Shown piece after piece: positions 23,680-33,623 of a DNA stretch of 45,825 nt. Each line of letters begins with the position of its first letter. The stretch's first letter is position 1. The stretch covers positions 1 through 45,825 of the forward strand of contig WQSB01000005.1 in assembly GCA_009788085.1 (NCBI GenBank), read 5' to 3'. Source of the DNA: Defluviitaleaceae bacterium. GTDB taxonomy: Bacteria; Bacillota; Clostridia; Lachnospirales; WQUN01. Both the position numbers and the translations under genes were made by a program. A model generated the notes under the pieces. The model did no database searches. It saw only the letters and a program-made list of their open reading frames with translations, and was not told where the DNA came from.

Positions 23680-24794
23680 GAGCCGTAGGTATGATTTTAG
23701 CGGGCGGGAAAAACGAGCGCATGGGCGAGCTTACAAGAACCCGCGCCACATCGGCACTTCCCGTGGGCAGCTGCTACCGCGCCATTGACTTCCCCTTAAG
23801 CAACATGACCAATTCCGGAATCACCAAAATTGCGATTATAACCCAATACAATTCCCGCTCCTTACACGACCACCTCTCGTCCCCAAAATGGTGGGACCTC
23901 GGAAGCAAGCAGGGCGGCATGTTTGTGCTTTCGCCGTATCTCAGCGGTGACAATTCCCTGTGGTTTCGCGGCACGGCAGACTCGATTTATCAGAACCTGA
24001 CATTTCTGCGGCGCAGTAACGAGCCCTACGTGGTAATCTCCTCCGGAGACTGCGTCTACAAAATGGACTACAATGATATGATAGCCTATCATGAGTGTAA
24101 AAATGCCGACATTACTATTGCTTACCGCCAAGTTCCCGACAATGACGACATCCGACAATACGGCGTAATGGAACTGGATGCCGCCGAACGCCTGACCGAT
24201 TTAGAGGAAAAGCCCCTTGAGCCTCAATCCGATTTGGCTTCCATCGGCGTGTATGTAATCTCTCGGCCGCTGCTTATCGAATTAATCGAAACAATTGTAT
24301 CCGAGGGCCGCTATGACCTTGTGCGGGATTTATTCTCCCGCTACCGCAAGCGTCTGCGCATTTATGGCTACCGCTTCGACGGTTACTGGCGCAACCTGGG
24401 CAATATCCACGCCTATTTCGATTGCAATATGGATTTTCTGCGCCGGGATATGCGCAACTCCTTTATGATGCAATCCCCTTATATCAAAACCAAACCCAAG
24501 GATGAACCCCCCGCGAAATACAATAACATGGCACGGGTCACAAACTGTCTGGTGGGCAGCGGTGCGATTCTTAACGGCAGTGCCAACCGTTGCGTCATTT
24601 TCCGTCGCGTCTTCACCGGCGAGTTTTCTTCCATTAATAACGCCATCATAATGGAGGGCACTCACATTGGAAATAACTGCGTAGTCGAACACGCCATCAT
24701 CGATAAAGAAGTTAAGCTCCACGACGGCGCAAGGGTTATCGGCTCCCCCGAAAATCTTTACGTAATCACCAAGGGCATGGAGGTTAGGCCGTAA
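23676..24794 (+). CDS. glgD: Glucose-1-phosphate adenylyltransferase, GlgD subunit
   Basis: A 372-aa paralogue of GlgC that forms the second subunit of the Bacillota ADP-glucose pyrophosphorylase. The loop reads '[26 protein letters not shown]', altered from the catalytic GGxGxRL-K-P pattern, as expected for GlgD. It retains '[19 protein letters not shown]' and a shorter beta-helix ('[38 protein letters not shown]'). GlgD is usually non-catalytic or weak and raises the activity of GlgC. It starts within the glgC stop and ends 74 bases before the convergent spoIIE. That short gap holds no clear hairpin. Confidence 0.94.
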   Translation: MRAVGMILAGGKNERMGELTRTRATSALPVGSCYRAIDFPLSNMTNSGITKIAIITQYNSRSLHDHLSSPKWWDLGSKQGGMFVLSPYLSGDNSLWFRGTADSIYQNLTFLRRSNEPYVVISSGDCVYKMDYNDMIAYHECKNADITIAYRQVPDNDDIRQYGVMELDAAERLTDLEEKPLEPQSDLASIGVYVISRPLLIELIETIVSEGRYDLVRDLFSRYRKRLRIYGYRFDGYWRNLGNIHAYFDCNMDFLRRDMRNSFMMQSPYIKTKPKDEPPAKYNNMARVTNCLVGSGAILNGSANRCVIFRRVFTGEFSSINNAIIMEGTHIGNNCVVEHAIIDKEVKLHDGARVIGSPENLYVITKGMEVRP

Positions 24795-24868
24795 AATTCA
24801 GCTGCCAAGAGTTTTGCCTTGTGAATATATCCATTTTCAACGAAATCGTCTATAACATGTCCACAATG

Positions 24869-27271
24869 CTAAACTTTCTCCCAGATACGGGCGGCAAGGA
24901 CTGTCATGTCGTCCTTGGGTGCTTTGCCGGAGCGGCGGACGGCCTCGGCCAGCAGGTGGTCGGCCAGGTCTTGGGGGTTGGCGTAGCGGCAGGTTTTAAG
25001 GGCGGGCAAAAGCCAGTCCTCTTCGGCGTCGGTTACGCCATCAGTTACCATCAGGATAATATCGCCGTGTTTTAGCTCGCGTTCGGTAATTTCCAAATCT
25101 ACATCGTTTAGCATTCCTATGGGAAGTGACGATGAACGTATGACGGAAACTTTTCCGTCGCGAAGCAAAAATGTTTCCGCCGCGCCAATTTTTATGAATT
25201 CCGCTTGGCCGGTGTACATATCTACGGAACATATATCTAATGTAGAAAAGGATTCCTCACTGCTTTTGAGAATCAGCACGGAGTTAATCATGCGCACTGC
25301 CAGCTCCTTGTCAAAGCCGCTTTCGATGAAATCTTCCAAAAGGCCGACGGTGGCCGCGCTTTCGCGGCGGGCGCGTTCGCCACTGCCCATCCCGTCGGAA
25401 AGGACTAGCAAGCACGAGCCGTTTCGCAGCTCCATCGCGGAATAACTGTCGCCGGAGCCCCGGGTGCTTTTCGCCTTGTGCGCCACGCCGCTGGTGATTT
25501 GCAGTTTTTGCTCCTCAATGAAACGGGTATGGCATACCGCGCCACGGATTTCGCAGGCCCCGCTTTCCACCCGCATTTTGCGCTTTAACACGGTGTTAAG
25601 CACGGGCAGGATTTCACTGGCACAGGCTTTTTTCCCGTGACAGGGGCTGTGATTGATGGACACGCGATATTTTCCGGTCTTGTCCTCCAAGACGATTACG
25701 CTACCCACTTCGATTTTCTGTTTGAGCAAGGCCATTATCATTTCTTCTTCGAGTCCCTCATGGAAACGCAGGGAAATGTCAATTTCGTCGGACAGACATT
25801 TTACGATGCCTGCCACGCCGTGTAATTGCTGGCTAATCAGCTCCCGGCTTTCGGCAATGCGATTATGCCAGCGCAGGTCGTTGCGGTATAGATTAAAGAT
25901 TGCGTTAAGCTCTTGCAGCAGCACTTCCGGGGATTTGCACTCCTTGCGAAAACCTTTGTCCAAATCATCTAAATTTGCCGCGCCCTTGTTGGCGCAAGCA
26001 TTCAGCATCGCGAAAATCTGTTGATGCGTATTGTATAAATCTTCTTCCCAGCACCATTCATGGCTGGGGCAGGTCGCACAGGCACGGTTGGAAAGGTCGT
26101 CGATAAGCAGCGCGATATCATGCTTATTAAGCCCGGTTTTGGGCTTCGATAAGCCGCTGAAAGTCTCGGCCAGTTTCATAAACGCGCCGGAAAAGCTGTC
26201 CAAACGGCGAGTAGTTTCTTCCTTTATTTTGTCCATGTAATCATCCGCGCTGTCCAGAACGGGATTGATTGCCGACGCCACATTAAAATAAAATGACTGC
26301 GGCGTAATCACAAAGGCCAGCCCCGCCGCAATCAGGGAATAGACCATGGAGAAGGCGAAATTTGAGCGCGACAGAATAAACAGCGCGGCCCCGCCGATGA
26401 TGCCGACTCCGGCAATAACTGCCGGACGCGCCCACTGTTTGGTAAAGCTTTTGGCAAAGCCGCCACCAAGGCCGGCCAACCCCAGAATTGCCGCCCAGCT
26501 TGCGTCCCAATAGCCTGCCAAATGCAAAAAGAAGCCCATAAGCATACCCGCCGCCGCGGCCATGGACGCGCCGCCCCGGTATGCCACAATACATAGGACA
26601 TATACACAGAAGAAAATCCGAAGGGGCATCGCCCCCACATAGATATCCGACGCACCGGCAATCACGCCAGACAATATAATAGTAATAGAAGCGATATCTT
26701 CGCCGGAAAGCAAATTTGCCCTCCGACGTCGCCCCGTGAGAATCACATGGGCCCGCTTGAGAACCAGCGTAAGCGTACCCACCACGATTGTCTCCAGAAT
26801 CGCCACGGTAAACAAAAACGGACTCATATCATAGGAAATGGCTACCGCCACACCGGAAATCAGCGTAATCGCCGCCGCCGCTGACGCAACGTAAGGCAGC
26901 CTCAACCAACCGCGCCGCTCCCCAGCCAGCTTTGTTCCGATGAAATAATAGGCGCACATCATACCCACTGCCAGCAAATACCGCACCGTAAGCAAATCGC
27001 CCATGCGCGTTGCCAGCCCCAGCGAAATCAGCACGGCGGTAAAATAGAAACCCTTAGCCGCCCCCATAAACGCCGCCAAAAACGGCAGTGCCAACGGATT
27101 TATAAACGTAAACACCATTGCTCGTCCAATAAAAAATCCAAATGCCCCAATAAGTACCGTCGTTAGCTCATTCTTGCCCGGCCGTGGCCGCGGCTTGTCC
27201 AGACCACGCTTGACGCGCTTCTCCGCTACGCCCCCGGCCACTCGCCCCGGCATTTTTACAGGAATGTCCAC
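24869..27271 (-). CDS. spoIIE: Stage II sporulation protein E, membrane PP2C phosphatase
   Basis: An 800-aa protein that dephosphorylates the anti-anti-sigma factor SpoIIAA, releasing sigma-F in the forespore, and also acts at the polar septum with FtsZ. About ten membrane helices fill residues 35-320, followed by a central oligomerisation/FtsZ region (about 320-560) with a 'CATCPSHEWCWEE' cysteine cluster, then the PP2C domain: 'LLVLSDGMGSGERARRESAATVGLLEDFIESGF', 'ILMVTDGVTDAEE' and 'KDDMTVLAARIW'. I keep GTG 27271, which has AAGGGGAG about 7 bases upstream; ATG 27253 is an alternative. Its presence marks the organism as spore-forming or recently so. Confidence 0.95.
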   Translation of the reverse strand: MDIPVKMPGRVAGGVAEKRVKRGLDKPRPRPGKNELTTVLIGAFGFFIGRAMVFTFINPLALPFLAAFMGAAKGFYFTAVLISLGLATRMGDLLTVRYLLAVGMMCAYYFIGTKLAGERRGWLRLPYVASAAAAITLISGVAVAISYDMSPFLFTVAILETIVVGTLTLVLKRAHVILTGRRRRANLLSGEDIASITIILSGVIAGASDIYVGAMPLRIFFCVYVLCIVAYRGGASMAAAAGMLMGFFLHLAGYWDASWAAILGLAGLGGGFAKSFTKQWARPAVIAGVGIIGGAALFILSRSNFAFSMVYSLIAAGLAFVITPQSFYFNVASAINPVLDSADDYMDKIKEETTRRLDSFSGAFMKLAETFSGLSKPKTGLNKHDIALLIDDLSNRACATCPSHEWCWEEDLYNTHQQIFAMLNACANKGAANLDDLDKGFRKECKSPEVLLQELNAIFNLYRNDLRWHNRIAESRELISQQLHGVAGIVKCLSDEIDISLRFHEGLEEEMIMALLKQKIEVGSVIVLEDKTGKYRVSINHSPCHGKKACASEILPVLNTVLKRKMRVESGACEIRGAVCHTRFIEEQKLQITSGVAHKAKSTRGSGDSYSAMELRNGSCLLVLSDGMGSGERARRESAATVGLLEDFIESGFDKELAVRMINSVLILKSSEESFSTLDICSVDMYTGQAEFIKIGAAETFLLRDGKVSVIRSSSLPIGMLNDVDLEITERELKHGDIILMVTDGVTDAEEDWLLPALKTCRYANPQDLADHLLAEAVRRSGKAPKDDMTVLAARIWEKV

Positions 27272-27306
27272 AGCGGGCTCCCCTTCCGCGTATATGTTGC
27301 TGTATC

Positions 27307-27340
27307 ATTCTATCCCCAACAGAAATGCAGCTTTTGTCAA
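27307..27340 (-). promoter_or_regulatory. spoIIE: Putative Spo0A-dependent spoIIE promoter with long spacer
   Basis: On the minus strand TTGACA (27340-27335) and TAGAAT (27312-27307) are 22 bases apart, instead of 17. B. subtilis spoIIE and spoIIG promoters are SigA promoters with similarly long spacers that need Spo0A. The top strand across the -35 reads TTTGTCAAAG, one mismatch from the 0A box core TGTCGAA. Confidence 0.55.
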
Positions 27341-27473
27341 AGTGTGGACGAGCCTTGGGAAAAATTGTGACGATATTCGCACAAATCGCGCAATGTGTAA
27401 CATGCATGTAACGCAAGCTACACACTGAGTGACAGAACATTTATTCCCTGTTTTTTTCACGCCTGTTATCCGA

Positions 27474-27479
27474 TATAAT
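27474..27479 (+). promoter_or_regulatory. -10 box (TATAAT) upstream of the giant surface genes
   Basis: A perfect TATAAT lies 118 bases before the first giant gene. The -35 region is only a T-run and does not match well. The remainder of the 27272-27596 gap carries the spoIIE promoter on the other strand and the mini-ORF at 27522. Confidence 0.5.
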
Positions 27480-27521
27480 GATATTAGCGAAGTATGCCTG
27501 TGGGGGTTAGGAGGAGTCACA

Positions 27522-27545
27522 ATGACCCTATCCGCACAAATATAA
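27522..27545 (+). CDS. 7-codon upstream mini-ORF (MTLSAQI)
   Basis: TTAGGAGGAG lies 6-7 bases before ATG 27522, a better ribosome site than that of the giant gene. The frame ends at TAA 27543-27545, 51 bases before the giant ORF. It may act as a leader peptide or be chance; too short for any homology argument. Confidence 0.3.
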   Translation: MTLSAQI

Positions 27546-27596
27546 AGAATAACAACGTAAAAGACATATAAAAACCAATCCCGGGGGGATAAAAAA

Positions 27597-30500
27597 ATGA
27601 AAAAGATTAATCTGCAAGGGCTCAAGAAAAAGATAGCCCTGTACATGGCGTTAATAATGGTATTTGGTCTAATAGTGCCCTTTGCTATGCCGTCGCTGAC
27701 GGTTTTAGCGATTGACCCTGTTTGGGACAATGTAGGTGCGAGGGGCGGTGATTTGCAGGCTACCTTTCACGGAACATTATCGGCGGTGCCGGGGCAAGAT
27801 TTCCCACATCTGCATCGCGTAGCGGGGGGTAACCCTATAGTCGCTGAAGGCAGCGTAATGCTTAACTGGGCGGTTACTCCGGGAATTCCCGGCCAACAAG
27901 GCATGTATGTGCTGCGGTTTTTCGACTCCGCGGGAAGGCGGAACGAGCTTACAGTCAGGCATATACAAGGCTTGGTCGAGGGTGGCCCACCCACGGGCGG
28001 ACTGATGGTCAACTTTGACATATACATGCGCAGATATGTAACAGGTGGCGGTGTCCCCGTACCCACGGGATATCTCGGCCCCACATATTTTGCAGGCTAT
28101 ATAAACATTGGCGACCCAATGCGAGACCCAACTGAATCCGGACACTTTCACATCTATGTCCCGGTGCTTGACACATTTGAATCGGCTCGCGACTATTTCG
28201 GAAATGGTAGAAATCCGGATGAACCCAGCGGTCTTCTGCCCGGGCTTAACCGCATAAATGACCGTGTGCGTTTCGTTACGCCCGGCGCGTTATACAGTCC
28301 TTTGACATATCCGCACTTCACTTCGCACCATCCGAATTATCCCAACACCCCAAACAATCTGAGAGGCCCGCTGGAAGATCCCTATAGCCTAGACATGCTT
28401 ACCCCCAGCTTTAACATCGCACCCGGCGGTGGCTATTCCTTCAGTTACGGCGGCAGAACATTTCACTTTTTGTGGGTGCCGTCCACTGCTTCCAATGTGC
28501 CCTACCAATTCTATTTCTTCATTGAGGATATTTTAAGCCCCGGTTCAATATATGAGTTCCACTTAGAATATTACAGCGCTGCTCATGCTACCAGATATTT
28601 TACGGAAAATGTAGCCAATTACCGTGTTTCATCGCCTCCGGGCCATCCTACTCTTATAGTGCCGCCTGTTACAGGCAGGGGCGGAACCGTATATGTTTTC
28701 ACCGGTATTGACGCCGGTACGATTAACGCAATCCCCTTCGCGCAGAACTTAGTAGAGCGTCCCCCAGGCAGCGGATTGTGGGAACTGGTTGACCATACCA
28801 TAACAGCACGCCTGGCCGGTGAGTACGAAAGTGTCGCTCCCGCTCTGTTTAACCCTCCCGTCGGCGCGGAGTTTCCGGTTTACAACACGGCTAACCTAAA
28901 TATGACGATTAGGCCTCCTCAGATGCTCCCTTACCCGGACGATTCAACGCCGTTTGGCCCCGGCACCCCTAGCGTGGGGCTGGATATCCGCTTTAACCTG
29001 CCCACGTTGTTTGACGAGGAAACAGGGCAATTTGTCGAGCCTATACGCGGCCATTCCACCTTGAGGGATACCCTCCAAGTCCGCTTGATTGCGAATGTGG
29101 GTGACTCCGCAGGCGTCACCGAAAGTCCGGCCGAAATACCCACTACGGAAGACTTTATCGTAGAATTCCAGTTGGGTGATGTGGATAACTTCACCGAAAC
29201 GGATGACCCTCCCCCGGGAACAATCCTGGCAGAGGGCAATTATGACATTGAGCTTACCGACGTTTCTTTGCTTTCGCGGCGGGGTCAGACATACTTAAGC
29301 GAAGCCGACCGTGTGCGCGTCAGGGTAGACGGATTGCGCCCAAGCATGTCATACGATGAAGTATTCCTTTTCATGTGGACAGGTGCGGAGGATGTTGTTA
29401 CAGACTTCCTTGGTTGGCCAACGGCTCGTGTGGGTACGCATGAAAATCCGTTTTACACATTTTTGCGTTTTGTTTTTACAGAGCAGCTCGGACGGCCGTT
29501 TATCCGTTTAGAGCCCTTTAACTACAGCGTAGGCCGTGCACGTTCCGGCTGGTATCAAATGCACGGCACCCCGCCTGATGGCTTTGCACCGCAGTTGCTT
29601 CCAATCGGTGTGCAGCAGCACCTGTACTTCCCCCTTCCCAGAATGCTTGCAGGGGAAGACCGGGTTTTTTGGTTTACCAAGCATATCAACAACCCCATTG
29701 ACATGCCGTCGCCGGGATTCCGCTCTCAAAATGTTATCTGGACGCCGGACAGAACCCCGACAATAGGACTTCCCAATAATTTTCAAATCAACAATGTGCT
29801 GTCCCGGCCGGTGCAGGGTGATTTACACGCGGCACGACTGACCTTTAACGCATCCTGGGACATAGGCACAGTTGCGGACATTGTATACCTGCTTGCGGAA
29901 CCGCAGCCGCTTGGTTCTTCCCTGTATATCGAATACATGCTTGGGCTGTCCACCATGCCGGAATCCCAGCTTACAAACCCCTATCATGAAAGCTATATGC
30001 GTGTCGTTGTGGAAATCATGCAGGGCACCCAAACGCTAATAGAAATCCCCGCCACAACCCCCGGCGCGCCGCCCTTGGAATTCTACCTGCCGACAGTGCG
30101 TTACAGAGGCTATTTTTACGACAATGACAACCCGGATTTATTCGGGCGACCCGTTGTCCGTCACGGGGAATGGAGAGAGTCGGAATTGGGCTTCCGTATG
30201 GACCCAATCAGCGGCGAGTCGGTATTCTTTGCCTCCGTGGATATTAGAACGGACGCGCTGCGCCGGTATCGCCCCAACTGGCCGCCCTTCTTCCGGGATG
30301 ATTTTTGGTTCCCCGGACTGTACTATATGAATGTGCAGCTTAACAGATGGACCAGGACTGACCTCAACGACGATACATCCGCAACATTTGAGGCCAGCGA
30401 AGCCTGGAGCTTATTTGATTATATAGTTATAGAAGACACAACCGAGCTTGACCCCCCGCCCCCCTCACATCTTTCGGTAGTGGCCAGCACAGACCCGGAA

Positions 30501-33500
30501 GCTCCTCCCGAGCTTGTGGTTACCTTTGGTCTGCCCATGGGTGCGATAGGAACCTACCTTGGTACTTTGTACGAAATGGAAGTCCAGCTTTGGACGAACC
30601 TGTATATAGGCCAGTTTGAAGAGGCCATTATGAATACGTTTTTCAGCGGGGATGCCGGTAATACCCCGGGAATGCCCTTGAGCCCGCGATACCGTCCCTC
30701 CACTGCGGGCGGCGGCAGAGGGGCCACTATAGACGTGCCGTTTTCTACTCCGGGGCTTTTCACCTTTAATACCGCTCCCGGATATAACCGTTTTGAGCTT
30801 GACCTAAGTGCGTATCAGAATATACTGCGCGGCATAGGCGCGGACCGCGCCGCCGTTGTGCGTATTACAGACATCCCCCTTATATGGACGGGTGCCACAC
30901 GGGAGGCTACAACAGGCTCCGCGCTTACAATAAGCCGGGGTGAAACAGTAAACCACTTCCCTGCGGCAAACGACCCCGCGCCGCCGCCTACCCCGAACGG
31001 AACTGTCTTTATAGGCGATGAAGCTATCCGCGACTCATTTTATATAACCCGCGAACGGATAAACCAAGGCGGAGACCATATCGTAACCTTCTACTTAACC
31101 GGAGTGGAAGAGAACAGAGCTTATTTCTTATTTGCGGACTTGGCCATACAGCAGTTTATCCCGCTGCTGGATGATGTGGGTGAAGTTGTGCCGAATGAAT
31201 GGCTGGTTCGATATGAAAGCCCCGTGGTTTCCGACCTGACGGGTATTGTAACGGATACTACAGTGGGTACGCCGCAAATTCCCGGCCCGGGTGAGGTTCA
31301 TCCTCCCGCGCCGTCAAATCTGCATGTGTATGAGTTTGACCAAATGTCCGCGTCGGTACGCTGGGACCCCATGTTCCTCACTCCGGAGGAAGCGGACTAC
31401 AACGAATATTACGAACCCCGAGTTAGAATAGAGTGGGAAATAATCAGAATCCAAGACGGGCCTAGGCTTACCGACGCCCAAATGCGAGACCGCAACCCCA
31501 ACTTCTCGGAATTCCTCAGCTCTCTTGAAAACGTGCCCTTGCACTTGCGCAAGGGTTGGATAACAAGCGGCGGGGCTCTTACGGTTTTGCCGGCTGGCGA
31601 AACTATATATGAGCCAAACGACGGTATCTTCTATGGCTACAGGCCCAATATCGTAGAGCTGTCCGACATGACTCTTATGCCCAACACCCTGTACTTCTTC
31701 TATGTAAGAACCGTGCGCATCGAAAGAGTGTGGGATTTCCAGCTTGGTGACTATGTGGAAATCCGCACAACCTCTACCTGGGTTGAGGAATCGGTTACGA
31801 CTACTCCCGTTCAGCCTCCGATAAATCTCAGGCAGGAGGACGGCTCGGTACGTTACGGCTTCGACGGCACTACCATGGCCTTTGTAAGCTGGGAGCATGA
31901 ACACATGGTTCTTATTCGCGAGGCCATGCGGATAGACCCCACACGGTTTGTATTTCAGTATCAAATCAGATACGGTGAGGGTGAATGGGGCGAAATCTTT
32001 GACGTGCCGGCACGGCTGATGATTAATGACGCCAACCTGGACCCGTTTAATATTAACCGTATACGCTACATGGTTACGGGGCTGACCCACAGCTCGGTTT
32101 ATCAAATGCGTGTCAGGCTGGTGGACCAAACCTCCGAGGATCCGTCCCGCTGGTCACATTCTGTTTGGTCTAATGTCATAACAATTCTTACCGAGCATGA
32201 CCCGGATGATGATTACGGCGAGGACGATTGGCTTGAATTCCTACGCCGCCAGCTGGAAGAGCTTTTGCGCCGGCCTTTCTGGTTTGCGCAGAACACCCCA
32301 ACCAGCACAATCATGGTGTATCGTCCCGCTGAAATGTTTGCCGGTCTCCTACTTGGCACACCGGGCACGGCCATTCCGCTTCACAATACCGATGTTAATG
32401 ATATTACATTCTATTTGCCCGCATCTATAATCGAAGACGCCAACGCGGCACGAAGGGGCTTTTCCACAAGATACAGCGACTTGGATATTCTGCTCGCGCC
32501 CTTCTTTATAAACCGCGACCATAATCAAGCAATTATGGATATGGTAAGGCTGCTGGATGCCCGTGGTTCTGATATCAGCGATTACTTTGTACGCCTCGAC
32601 ATCAACCGTGTGCCCATGACGGAAATCCACGGCGTACCGGGTATCGGGCGTCAAACGGATATCCAAATGACACTTGTGGCAACCAACAGAAATATCCGCA
32701 ATCTGCGCAGCTGGGATTTGCATGTGCTTGACCGGGCCGCGCGTATAGTTGACGATGTTGCGGACGACCCCGTTATGCGCCAAAACATGAGAAATCTTTT
32801 GCAGGCCGGAACCTCAAACGAGGACATGGTTGCTTTCGTAGACGATGTGGTTGACAGAACCTCCAACCGGATAACACAAATGGTGGGAGGTTATATGACC
32901 ACCCGTCAAAACGGCATTTTAACTACCACGGAAATTCCCGTTACGGACTTTGACGCGCCCATGCATGTGCTGCCGAATAGCGCTGATGCTAATATGTCCG
33001 TAAACGGCTTTATGCTGCGCGTTGGGCAATGGGTAGCCCAGCCTCTGTTGGATACCCTCGACGGGCCCGCCATTACCTCCCGCACACCGGGAACCTTTGC
33101 TTTCACGGGACGTGTGGTGGATATCCCTGGGATTTCCGACGTGGCTCAGGGTGGGGAAATTACCTCTATAGTAGCCCGATTCGGCTTGGAGAATTATTTC
33201 GGACTCAGCATAGATTTGCAGCAAAACGCCAACCGCCACATGGTTGTCGGCTCGATTGCCCGCATGGCCAACGCACCCCTTGGGGCAGACCCCATGACCT
33301 GGGCCGCCGCAAATCTTAATGTGCAAATGTCCAGCCGCAATGCCACAGCTCTTATACCGCGCCAAGAGGCCATTGCAATGGTCATGGCCTTGTACGAATT
33401 GAGAACCAATACCCGCGTTGACGGAATTATGATTCGCAACTTCCAGAATACCGCCGGTATGACCCTTGACCCGCGATATGCACAGGCAGTGCGCGCCGCT

Positions 33501-33608
33501 TTTGAGGTCGGCCTTGTTTCCGACAGCGAAATAGACCCGGCCGGCCCGATTACCATCGGCGAATTCTTGGATATGGTAGCTGCTTTTAACAATCTTTTGC
33601 CACTTTAA
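27597..33608 (+). CDS. Giant secreted surface protein with FN3-like regions and C-terminal SLH-like module
   Basis: A 2003-aa protein. Residues 1-39 are a signal peptide ending 'SLTVLA'. The long ectodomain is rich in Pro, aromatic and beta-strand-like sequence. Fibronectin-III-like segments begin near residues 954 ('PPPSHLSVVASTD'), 1235 ('PAPSNLHVYEFDQMSASVRWDP') and 1403 ('VQPPINLRQEDG'). A charged helix near 1540 ('EFLRRQLEELLRR') separates them from a C-terminal module with 'TFYLPASIIEDANAA' and 'PMHVLPN...VGQWV...RTPGTFAFTG'. From about 1918, 'LIPRQEAIAMVMALYELRT...AVRAAFEVGLVSDSEIDPAGPITIGEFLDMV' reads like divergent SLH repeats. It is probably attached to the wall as an S-layer or adhesin component. 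No LPxTG sorting motif. Function unknown. Confidence 0.85.
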   Translation: MKKINLQGLKKKIALYMALIMVFGLIVPFAMPSLTVLAIDPVWDNVGARGGDLQATFHGTLSAVPGQDFPHLHRVAGGNPIVAEGSVMLNWAVTPGIPGQQGMYVLRFFDSAGRRNELTVRHIQGLVEGGPPTGGLMVNFDIYMRRYVTGGGVPVPTGYLGPTYFAGYINIGDPMRDPTESGHFHIYVPVLDTFESARDYFGNGRNPDEPSGLLPGLNRINDRVRFVTPGALYSPLTYPHFTSHHPNYPNTPNNLRGPLEDPYSLDMLTPSFNIAPGGGYSFSYGGRTFHFLWVPSTASNVPYQFYFFIEDILSPGSIYEFHLEYYSAAHATRYFTENVANYRVSSPPGHPTLIVPPVTGRGGTVYVFTGIDAGTINAIPFAQNLVERPPGSGLWELVDHTITARLAGEYESVAPALFNPPVGAEFPVYNTANLNMTIRPPQMLPYPDDSTPFGPGTPSVGLDIRFNLPTLFDEETGQFVEPIRGHSTLRDTLQVRLIANVGDSAGVTESPAEIPTTEDFIVEFQLGDVDNFTETDDPPPGTILAEGNYDIELTDVSLLSRRGQTYLSEADRVRVRVDGLRPSMSYDEVFLFMWTGAEDVVTDFLGWPTARVGTHENPFYTFLRFVFTEQLGRPFIRLEPFNYSVGRARSGWYQMHGTPPDGFAPQLLPIGVQQHLYFPLPRMLAGEDRVFWFTKHINNPIDMPSPGFRSQNVIWTPDRTPTIGLPNNFQINNVLSRPVQGDLHAARLTFNASWDIGTVADIVYLLAEPQPLGSSLYIEYMLGLSTMPESQLTNPYHESYMRVVVEIMQGTQTLIEIPATTPGAPPLEFYLPTVRYRGYFYDNDNPDLFGRPVVRHGEWRESELGFRMDPISGESVFFASVDIRTDALRRYRPNWPPFFRDDFWFPGLYYMNVQLNRWTRTDLNDDTSATFEASEAWSLFDYIVIEDTTELDPPPPSHLSVVASTDPEAPPELVVTFGLPMGAIGTYLGTLYEMEVQLWTNLYIGQFEEAIMNTFFSGDAGNTPGMPLSPRYRPSTAGGGRGATIDVPFSTPGLFTFNTAPGYNRFELDLSAYQNILRGIGADRAAVVRITDIPLIWTGATREATTGSALTISRGETVNHFPAANDPAPPPTPNGTVFIGDEAIRDSFYITRERINQGGDHIVTFYLTGVEENRAYFLFADLAIQQFIPLLDDVGEVVPNEWLVRYESPVVSDLTGIVTDTTVGTPQIPGPGEVHPPAPSNLHVYEFDQMSASVRWDPMFLTPEEADYNEYYEPRVRIEWEIIRIQDGPRLTDAQMRDRNPNFSEFLSSLENVPLHLRKGWITSGGALTVLPAGETIYEPNDGIFYGYRPNIVELSDMTLMPNTLYFFYVRTVRIERVWDFQLGDYVEIRTTSTWVEESVTTTPVQPPINLRQEDGSVRYGFDGTTMAFVSWEHEHMVLIREAMRIDPTRFVFQYQIRYGEGEWGEIFDVPARLMINDANLDPFNINRIRYMVTGLTHSSVYQMRVRLVDQTSEDPSRWSHSVWSNVITILTEHDPDDDYGEDDWLEFLRRQLEELLRRPFWFAQNTPTSTIMVYRPAEMFAGLLLGTPGTAIPLHNTDVNDITFYLPASIIEDANAARRGFSTRYSDLDILLAPFFINRDHNQAIMDMVRLLDARGSDISDYFVRLDINRVPMTEIHGVPGIGRQTDIQMTLVATNRNIRNLRSWDLHVLDRAARIVDDVADDPVMRQNMRNLLQAGTSNEDMVAFVDDVVDRTSNRITQMVGGYMTTRQNGILTTTEIPVTDFDAPMHVLPNSADANMSVNGFMLRVGQWVAQPLLDTLDGPAITSRTPGTFAFTGRVVDIPGISDVAQGGEITSIVARFGLENYFGLSIDLQQNANRHMVVGSIARMANAPLGADPMTWAAANLNVQMSSRNATALIPRQEAIAMVMALYELRTNTRVDGIMIRNFQNTAGMTLDPRYAQAVRAAFEVGLVSDSEIDPAGPITIGEFLDMVAAFNNLLPL

Positions 33609-33623
33609 GAAAGGAGCCTCCTT

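Noticed and set aside
29176-29190. TGTGGATAA DnaA-box match in the first giant gene
   Set aside because: A single match inside a coding sequence, without neighbours, is expected by chance.
31314-32129. 271-aa minus-strand ORF inside the first giant gene
   Set aside because: Antisense to a long frame with signal peptide and consistent domain pattern; no family resemblance seen.
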